A DNA stretch of 5,856 bases. Source: Acidimicrobiales bacterium (GTDB lineage: Bacteria; Actinomycetota; Acidimicrobiia; Acidimicrobiales; RAAP-2). The stretch spans positions 1 through 5,856 of the forward strand of contig JADGOK010000073.1 in assembly GCA_017882985.1 (NCBI GenBank). Direction: 5' to 3'. This document shows positions 1 to 4,342 of this stretch, one piece after another. The notes beneath the pieces were generated by a model, which saw nothing but the letters and a program-made list of their open reading frames with translations, did not search any database and was not told where the DNA came from. The translations under genes were made by a program, and so were the position numbers. Each line of letters starts with the position of its first letter. Position 1 is the stretch's first letter.

Positions 1-715
1 CCTCCAACCGTTGATCGTCCGTCCCGTTGAGGGTGAGGTCGATCTCTACGAACTCATAGCGGGGGAGCGTCGCTGGCGTGCCGCTGGCCTGGCTGGTTTG
101 GAATTGGTCCCGGTGCTGGTTCAAGACGACGTCAACGATCGACTGTCCCTTGAGCAGGCCGTTGTGGAGAATCTCCACCGCGTCGACCTCCATCCATTGG
201 AGGAGGCTGCCGCGTACCAACAGCTGATCGATGAGTTTGATATGACTCACGAGCAAGTCGCGCAACGGGTTGGAAAGAGCCGAGCAAATATTACGAACAC
301 GTTACGACTCCTGCAGTTAGGCGAAGTGGCCCAGTCGGCCCTGGCAAGTTCGCAGATCAGCGCCGGTCACGCGCGGTCGTTGCTGGCTTTAAGTGACCCG
401 ACTGCACAGTCGACCATGGTGGCTCGAATCATCAAGAACGAGCTGTCAGTTCGTGCCACTGAAGAAGCAGTCAAGACGTTTCTCGAGCCCAAGCCAGCCA
501 GTAGTGAAGAGCCGGTCTCGAAGACTGGCGCCGGGACACCTCGCCTCCGACCGGTGCCTGACGCGAGTGTCGCTGAACTGGAGCAACTGCTCGAGGACTA
601 TCTGAACACGAGGGTGCACGTTGACCTCAAGGGACGAAACGGGCGAATCGTCATAGATTTTGCGGATCTTGACGATCTGGAACGGATATACATTGCAATC
701 TCTCAAGCGAAATAG
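1..715 (+). CDS. parB: Chromosome partitioning protein ParB (5'-truncated by window edge)
   Basis: ParB binds centromere-like parS sites, spreads as a CTP-dependent clamp and works with the ATPase ParA to segregate replicated origins. The reading frame is already open at base 2 and encodes LQPLIVRP, the typical end of the first conserved ParB block, so the TTG at 11 is not the start and roughly 60-70 N-terminal residues lie outside the window. In the 237 visible residues, GERRWRAA (about 21-28) is the nucleotide-binding arginine motif, and ENLHRVDLHPLEEA (56-69) is the second conserved box. A helix-turn-helix follows at about 82-104 (EQVAQRVGKSRANIT), then the SAGHARSLLAL segment. The C-terminal 40 residues (RIVIDFADLDDLERI) resemble the ParB dimerisation domain. 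A variable linker rich in Pro, Ser and Glu lies between. The gene ends TAG and converges on the cwlM-like gene. The family call is secure; parA would be expected just upstream, outside the window. Confidence 0.96.
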   Translation, partial: LQPLIVRPVEGEVDLYELIAGERRWRAAGLAGLELVPVLVQDDVNDRLSLEQAVVENLHRVDLHPLEEAAAYQQLIDEFDMTHEQVAQRVGKSRANITNTLRLLQLGEVAQSALASSQISAGHARSLLALSDPTAQSTMVARIIKNELSVRATEEAVKTFLEPKPASSEEPVSKTGAGTPRLRPVPDASVAELEQLLEDYLNTRVHVDLKGRNGRIVIDFADLDDLERIYIAISQAK

Positions 716-723
716 GCTTCAAC

Positions 724-748
724 CTTCAACTTAACCCTCTTGTTGAAG
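724..748. terminator. Possible weak hairpin downstream of parB
   Basis: CTTCAAC (724-730) pairs with GTTGAAG (742-748), giving a 7-bp stem with an 11-base loop nine bases after the parB stop. The stem is not GC-rich and only TTA follows, so it is a poor intrinsic terminator. It may instead be part of the repeated GAAGTT/AAGTTG sequence texture of this spacer. Confidence 0.25.
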
Positions 749-757
749 TTATCCCCA
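749..757 (+). promoter_or_regulatory. DnaA-box-like site TTATCCCCA
   Basis: This site matches the bacterial DnaA box TTATCCACA at 8 of 9 positions. It faces the next box across a 3-base spacer, giving an inverted pair. Confidence 0.5.
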
Positions 758-760
758 AGT

Positions 761-769
761 TGTGGATGA
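761..769 (-). promoter_or_regulatory. DnaA-box-like site TCATCCACA
   Basis: The plus strand reads TGTGGATGA, so the minus strand matches TTATCCACA at 8 of 9 positions. It lies in a 9-bp direct repeat AAGTTGTGG (757-765 and 769-777, 12-bp period); the second copy leads into TGTGGGTTT (773-781), a degenerate box with only 6 of 9 matches. Confidence 0.5.
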
Positions 770-802
770 AGTTGTGGGTTTCTCCGCTATTCCCTTCAAT
801 TG

Positions 803-835
803 CCGGGATTTTGCCAGCCAAATACCGGAATTTTG
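803..835. repeat. Two 11-bp direct repeats CCGGRATTTTG
   Basis: CCGGGATTTTG (803-813) and CCGGAATTTTG (825-835) differ at one base and start 22 bp apart, about two helical turns. That spacing could put both copies on the same DNA face for a protein, but two imperfect copies are also within reach of chance. Confidence 0.4.
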
Positions 836-844
836 AACGGAACT

Positions 845-1795
845 CTACGGCTCCCTGTGGATAACTTTCATCACCACGGCGGCGATTTCGGCGGCCATTT
901 CGCTCAAAACCTGATGAGCCGGGGTTCCGTGTTCGATGTGCAACGTCATCATCTTGGTTTCACGAAGGATCGGCAGGGCCATTCCGGTGATTTCGACCCG
1001 GGGCAGTTTCTCAGAGCGGCCGAGGCCGGCGCCGATTGCTCCGGCCAGTTGCTCCGCACGGCGTGAATGTGAGTGGTAACTCGCCCAGTAGTGCAGATGA
1101 ATCACATTCAACTGCTCGAGGGTTTGAAACGACAGCACTAGAGCCGCCTGGTGCGCGTTGGAAAAGAGCGCCACCTCGTCGGTCGTCGCGTCCTCCATCA
1201 AGCGTACCTCACGAGCGCTCACCAGGTTCTGCGCGACCAGCTGGGCGAGTGGGCTTTGGCCACAGACGACGATGGGACCCGCGCCGACGTCGTCGAATCC
1301 AGCTTGATCGCGAGCCTCGGTGACGAGATAACGATTCGAGACAATGGAGGTGAGTCGCAGGATCTCCAACAGTGTCGCCCGCGTCAGGGTGCCGTCGGTT
1401 TCGAGTCCACAGTTACGTTGAAAGTCGAGCAACGCGTGTTCGGTGACCGAGCCGAAGATCCCATCGATCCGTCCGGGATTGAATCCCAACTGTGCGAGAC
1501 GCACTTGCAGTTCGGCGACGTCGTCGCCGCGCAGATGGGGATGAGCGAGATAGAGCAAGCGCTCACCCAGGCGCCAGCCCGCTTCAATCAGTCGATTCCA
1601 GGTGGTCTCGTCGATGACACCGGTGATGGGTAGTCCCCGGGAGCGTTGAAAGGCCTCGACCACAATGACCGTGCCGTCGCCGAACTGGCCAGCGGAATCG
1701 GTGAGCGGGGCGTAACCAATACTGGCGAGTCGCTCTTGTAGTTCGCGTACGCGTGAATCCTCGGCGCCGCGCTGCAGCAGGTCGAAGGGCAGAAT
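845..1795 (-). CDS. cwlM: CwlM-like protein: two peptidoglycan-binding domains plus degenerate amidase_3 domain
   Basis: Position and architecture match actinobacterial CwlM, which in mycobacteria is a cytoplasmic PknB substrate that stimulates MurA and is reported to contact MurJ. I see no signal peptide, consistent with a cytoplasmic protein. Counting from 1795, residues about 4-68 form a first PG_binding_1 repeat (LLQRGAEDSRVRELQERLAS, then VEAFQRSRGLPITG), and about 83-150 a second (RGDDVAELQVRLAQLGF, FGSVTEHALLDFQRNCGL). Residues from about 158 to the end resemble amidase_3. The usual DPGHGG and SIHxN zinc-ligand motifs are not recognisable; LVLSFQT stands where SIHxN would be. A late Glu survives in TLHIEHGTP. 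Catalysis is therefore unlikely (inference). The start is uncertain: the first standard codon in frame is GTG at 1663, but it would cut the first domain in half. Homology-like sequence runs back to about 1790, where only ATT (1795) or CTG (1792) are available, just after the trxA stop. Confidence 0.85.
   Translation of the reverse strand: MLPFDLLQRGAEDSRVRELQERLASIGYAPLTDSAGQFGDGTVIVVEAFQRSRGLPITGVIDETTWNRLIEAGWRLGERLLYLAHPHLRGDDVAELQVRLAQLGFNPGRIDGIFGSVTEHALLDFQRNCGLETDGTLTRATLLEILRLTSIVSNRYLVTEARDQAGFDDVGAGPIVVCGQSPLAQLVAQNLVSAREVRLMEDATTDEVALFSNAHQAALVLSFQTLEQLNVIHLHYWASYHSHSRRAEQLAGAIGAGLGRSEKLPRVEITGMALPILRETKMMTLHIEHGTPAHQVLSEMAAEIAAVVMKVIHREP
856..864 (-). promoter_or_regulatory. Perfect DnaA box TTATCCACA
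   Basis: The plus strand reads TGTGGATAA, an exact reverse complement of the consensus DnaA box. It falls inside the last codons of the cwlM-like gene (encoding the V-I-H segment before the C-terminal REP), about 90 bp from the paired boxes in the adjacent spacer. One exact 9-mer can occur by chance; the nearby near-matches raise its credibility. Confidence 0.6.
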
Positions 1796-1800
1796 CGGGA

Positions 1801-2127
1801 CTACAGGTTCGCGGTGATCTCTTGGAGCAGCGCGCCCTTGGGCTTGGCGCCCACGAGACGTGCGATGACTTCGCCGTCCTTGAAGAGCAACAGCGTGGGA
1901 ATGCTCATTACCGAAAATTTTGTGGCGGTCGCGACGTTGACGTCAACGTCGAGCTTTCCGATCGTGAACTTGTCCGACTGTTCAACGGCCAGTTCCTCGA
2001 GGATCGGGGCGATCATCTTGCACGGCCCACACCACTCGGCCCAGAAGTCGACGAGAATCGGCTTCTCTGACGACCCCACGACTTCGTCGAACGTCGCGTC
2101 GGTCAGCGTCGTGATTTGGTTACTCAT
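1801..2127 (-). CDS. trxA: Thioredoxin
   Basis: A small cytoplasmic dithiol-disulfide oxidoreductase that reduces protein disulfides and is recharged by the thioredoxin reductase encoded immediately upstream. The 108-residue length is exactly the classical single-domain size. The active site WCGPC is at residues 32-36 ([13 protein letters not shown]), the cis-proline loop MSIPT has Pro77, and the FKDGE turn and C-terminal GAKPKGALL helix are standard. The ATG at 2127 is chosen because GGAGGT sits four bases upstream; an in-frame TTG at 2139 overlaps that ribosome binding site and is unlikely to be the start. The stop codon lies a few bases before the cwlM coding sequence, suggesting coupled translation. 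No residue typical of the family is missing. Confidence 0.98.
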   Translation of the reverse strand: MSNQITTLTDATFDEVVGSSEKPILVDFWAEWCGPCKMIAPILEELAVEQSDKFTIGKLDVDVNVATATKFSVMSIPTLLLFKDGEVIARLVGAKPKGALLQEITANL

Positions 2128-2131
2128 ACTT

Positions 2132-2137
2132 ACCTCC
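2132..2137 (-). promoter_or_regulatory. Shine-Dalgarno of trxA (GGAGGT)
   Basis: A strong ribosome binding site four bases before ATG at 2127. It decides the trxA start against the upstream in-frame TTG and is the clearest one in the minus-strand cluster. Confidence 0.85.
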
Positions 2138-2188
2138 AAAGATGACGCCCGCTACGAACGTCGCAGCGTCCACCTTAGCGACCGAGTG

Positions 2189-3145
2189 CTAGTAACCCTG
2201 CGCTTCGAGCCACCGCTCGGCGTCGATCGCCGCGATGCAGCCGGATCCCGCCGACGTGACCGCCTGGCGATAGACGTGGTCCTGCACGTCGCCGGCGGCG
2301 AAGAGGCCCTCGATGGACGTGTACGAGCCCAGGCCCGTGCGGACGTAGCCGTTCTCTTCGAGATCCACCTGGTCGGTCACCAGTGTCGTGTTGGGGATAT
2401 GGCCAATGGAGATGAACACACCGGTGACGTCGAGGATGCGTCCCACGCCCGTGACCGTATCCTTTACCGCGAGGCCCGATACCTTGTCCACGCCCAGCAC
2501 CTCGGTCACCTGGGTGTTCCACGCGAAGTGGATCTTCTCGTTGTTGAACGCGCGTTCCTGCATGATCTTTGACGCGCGCAGCGAGTCGCGGCGATGCACG
2601 ACCGTGACGCTCTTGGCGAATCTCGTGAGGAAGGTCGCCTCTTCGAGCGCGGAGTCGCCGCCACCCACGACCGCTATGTCGTGACCGCGAAAGAAGAAGC
2701 CGTCACACGTCGCGCACGTCGACAGACCGTGGCTCAAGAGACGCTCTTCACCCGGCACGTTCAGCATCGTCGACCTGGCGCCGGTGGCGAGGATCACGGC
2801 GTCGGCGGTGATGCTCGGCGCCTCACCATCGCCGGTCACCCACGCGCAGAACGGCCGACGCGAGGCGTCGAGCTTCTGCACCTTGGTGACGCGCAGGTCG
2901 GCACCGAATCGCACCGCCTGGGCGCGCATGTTGGCCATCAGCTCTGGTCCGGTGATCGCGTCGGGGAACCCCGGGAAGTTCTCGATGTCGGTGGTGAGCA
3001 TCAATTGCCCGCCTGGTTGGTCGGTCGTGGACGACGGCTCACCCTCGATGACGATGGGGCTGAGTTGGGCTCGCGCGCTGTAGATCGCCGCCGTGAGGCC
3101 GGCTGGGCCCGAGCCCACGATAAGAACACGCGTGTGCTGGGTCAC
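2189..3145 (-). CDS. trxB: Thioredoxin-disulfide reductase (NADPH, FAD)
   Basis: A homodimeric flavoenzyme that passes electrons from NADPH via FAD and a redox-active disulfide to thioredoxin. At 318 residues it has the usual low-molecular-weight TrxB length. Visible in order are the FAD dinucleotide fold GSGPAG (11-16), [16 protein letters not shown] (45-60), the redox centre CATCDG (Cys144 and Cys147), the NADPH-binding [12 protein letters not shown] (from 159) with HRR at 184-186 for the 2'-phosphate, and the final FAD motif AAGD (283-286) followed by [11 protein letters not shown]. The start is taken as GTG at 3145, which overlaps the TAG stop of the upstream gene by one base (TAGTG) and begins directly before the flavin fold. 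Longer in-frame extensions would only translate the neighbour's antisense frame. The GTG has only a weak upstream purine stretch (GAGAAAA), so translation probably depends on coupling. About 61 bp separate it from trxA. Confidence 0.97.
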   Translation of the reverse strand: MTQHTRVLIVGSGPAGLTAAIYSARAQLSPIVIEGEPSSTTDQPGGQLMLTTDIENFPGFPDAITGPELMANMRAQAVRFGADLRVTKVQKLDASRRPFCAWVTGDGEAPSITADAVILATGARSTMLNVPGEERLLSHGLSTCATCDGFFFRGHDIAVVGGGDSALEEATFLTRFAKSVTVVHRRDSLRASKIMQERAFNNEKIHFAWNTQVTEVLGVDKVSGLAVKDTVTGVGRILDVTGVFISIGHIPNTTLVTDQVDLEENGYVRTGLGSYTSIEGLFAAGDVQDHVYRQAVTSAGSGCIAAIDAERWLEAQGY

Positions 3146-3462
3146 TATTTTCTCAGATTGATCGGACGGCGACGTCGCCAAAGAATAAGCCCTACGACCA
3201 GGAAAATTGAGCCAACGATGGCGTACGTGATCCACTCGTGGCCGGCGAAGAGGTACACGTTGCACAGGCGCATCAGACCCAGCAACAAGGTGATGACGAG
3301 CACCAGGGCCATCAACAGAATGATGAAGCCGAAGGCGACCATCCGACCGCCGACGAGTACGGGGCGTAGGTACTTGTCGTGGATGACGTCCAGGACGTGG
3401 TCAAACGAGTGCAGCGCCCGATCGACGACGTCGGGTTCGCGTGGTTCGTTTGAATCGCTCAC
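3145..3462 (-). CDS. Small membrane protein with two predicted transmembrane helices, unknown function
   Basis: I do not recognise this 105-residue protein. It has a charged N-terminal segment (residues 1-36) rich in Asp and His ([20 protein letters not shown]), a long hydrophobic helix at about 41-63, a short loop with HEW at 75-77, a second helix at about 78-95, and a basic tail ([11 protein letters not shown]). The positive-inside rule would put both ends in the cytoplasm. The start is GTG at 3462; no good ribosome binding site precedes it. The gene sits 29 bp after degV, and its TAG overlaps the trxB GTG by one base, so it is almost certainly co-transcribed and its translation likely feeds trxB. 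The topology resembles holin-like small actinobacterial membrane proteins, but I see no motif that justifies that name. Confidence 0.82.
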   Translation of the reverse strand: MSDSNEPREPDVVDRALHSFDHVLDVIHDKYLRPVLVGGRMVAFGFIILLMALVLVITLLLGLMRLCNVYLFAGHEWITYAIVGSIFLVVGLILWRRRRPINLRK

Positions 3463-3491
3463 GCCTAGGACTTTAGTGGTGCGGCGCCCTC

Positions 3492-4331
3492 TTACGCCTC
3501 GACCCAGCAGAGGCCGATGATTCCCGGTCCGCCGTGGGTGCCCACGACCGATCCGACATCGGCGATGATCAGTGGGAACTCGGTTTGGATGTCACGCACC
3601 ATTTCGGCAAACCCCTTGACGCCCGGGGCGTCGCCGTGCACGACCGCCAGTCGTCGCAGCGGTGCGTGCGAACGCGCGACGTCGGCGATGGCGGCGAGGG
3701 CCTTGGCCCGCGTGCGCTGACGACCGGCTTCGGCGACCACGCCGTCCTTGAGTTCGAGCAGAGGCTTGATCGAGAGCACCTGACCAAGAAGTGCTCGTGC
3801 GCCACCGACGCGCCCGCCCTTGACGAGGTGTTCGAGCGTGTCGAGCATGGCGCACACGCCGACTTTGGCGATCAGCGACTGCGCTCGTTCGACGAGCTGG
3901 TCGAGTGCGGCACCGGACTGGGCCATCTCGGCGACGTCGATGGCGAGCAGTCCCAGGGCCATGGACACGGCCTTGGTGTCGACGACGCGCACGTCGAACG
4001 TCGTCCCGACGGTGTCCGCGGCGAGCTGCGCCGACTGGTGCGTCGCGGACAGTGCGGCCGAGAGGGTCAGCACGATCGCGCCGTCACAGCCGTCGGACTT
4101 TGCTCGCTCGTAGGCCGCCTGAAACGCTCCGGGCGAGGGCGCGGACGTCTCGGGCAACACTTTTGACGCCTTGCACTTGGCCCAAAAGTCCGAGGGCGTG
4201 AGATCGACCCGGTCGGTGAACTCGTTCTCACCGAATCGAATGCTCAGCGAGACGACGTCGATGTCGAGTTGACGCGTGATCTCGTCTGGAATGTCGCAAG
4301 CGCTATCGGTGATGACGCGAATCCGTGCCAC
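3492..4331 (-). CDS. DegV family fatty-acid-binding protein
   Basis: DegV proteins bind a single fatty acid; the best studied (FakB) present it to the kinase FakA, which makes acyl-phosphate for phospholipid synthesis. The 279-residue length fits the family. Motifs in order are TDSACDIP (8-15), TSAPSPG (62-68), LSAALSATHQSA (90-101, with Ala96 and His98 where Gly and Tyr are common), DTKAVSMALG (118-127), LEHLVKGGRVGG (166-177) and GTHGGPGIIG (264-273). The Ser of the TSxPSP motif, the Arg of KGGR and the His of THxGPG, used for ligand or phosphate contact in FakB, are all present. Start GTG at 4331 follows an AAGGGGG ribosome binding site that overlaps the murJ stop codon, only 9 bp away, so the two genes are very probably coupled. 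No FakA-like gene is in the window, so a FakB role specifically is unproven. Confidence 0.95.
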   Translation of the reverse strand: MARIRVITDSACDIPDEITRQLDIDVVSLSIRFGENEFTDRVDLTPSDFWAKCKASKVLPETSAPSPGAFQAAYERAKSDGCDGAIVLTLSAALSATHQSAQLAADTVGTTFDVRVVDTKAVSMALGLLAIDVAEMAQSGAALDQLVERAQSLIAKVGVCAMLDTLEHLVKGGRVGGARALLGQVLSIKPLLELKDGVVAEAGRQRTRAKALAAIADVARSHAPLRRLAVVHGDAPGVKGFAEMVRDIQTEFPLIIADVGSVVGTHGGPGIIGLCWVEA

Positions 4332-4335
4332 GGGT

Positions 4336-4342
4336 CCCCCTT
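4336..4342 (-). promoter_or_regulatory. Ribosome binding site of degV overlapping murJ stop
   Basis: On the minus strand TAAGGGGGACCCGTG combines the murJ stop codon (TAA), a purine-rich ribosome binding site and the degV GTG start. The arrangement points to translational coupling and supports the GTG at 4331 as start. Confidence 0.7.

Larger units (their letters stand above)
716..844. other. Convergent parB/cwlM intergenic region with DnaA-box-like cluster
   Basis: This 129-bp spacer separates two genes that end toward each other, so it needs no promoter, yet it holds more structure than a simple terminator. It is visibly more AT-rich than the flanking genes. It contains two head-to-head DnaA-box-like 9-mers, a weaker third one, a small inverted repeat and a pair of 11-bp direct repeats, all listed separately. 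A perfect DnaA box lies just past its right edge. I see no ORF with a ribosome binding site here and no strong GC-rich hairpin followed by a T-run. Whether this is part of the replication origin, an accessory DnaA-binding site or chance cannot be decided from the window. Confidence 0.6.

Noticed and set aside
957..964. GTTTCACG, the left half of a parS site
   Set aside because: Only a half-site; the right half does not continue the palindrome (AAGGATCG).
2128..2188. Possible separate promoter for trxA in the 61-bp gap after trxB (TAAGGT)
   Set aside because: A lone TANNNT hexamer in GC-rich DNA is weak evidence; no matching -35 was seen.
3145..3266. Extended trxB start upstream of GTG 3145
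   Set aside because: The added residues read through the coding region of the membrane protein in another frame and do not resemble TrxB; the flavin fold begins right after the GTG.
3463..3491. Possible promoter in the gap before the small membrane protein gene (TAAAGT as a -10)
   Set aside because: No convincing -35 at proper distance and the gap is only 29 bp; co-transcription with degV is simpler.
2594..3520. 308-residue open frame on the plus strand opposite trxB and the membrane protein gene
   Set aside because: It is antisense to convincing genes, is rich in Arg, Gly and His in the way of shadow frames in GC-rich DNA, has no recognisable motif and crosses gene boundaries.
3534..4166. 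210-residue plus-strand open frame opposite degV
   Set aside because: Composition typical of an antisense shadow; the opposite strand encodes an intact DegV protein with all family motifs.
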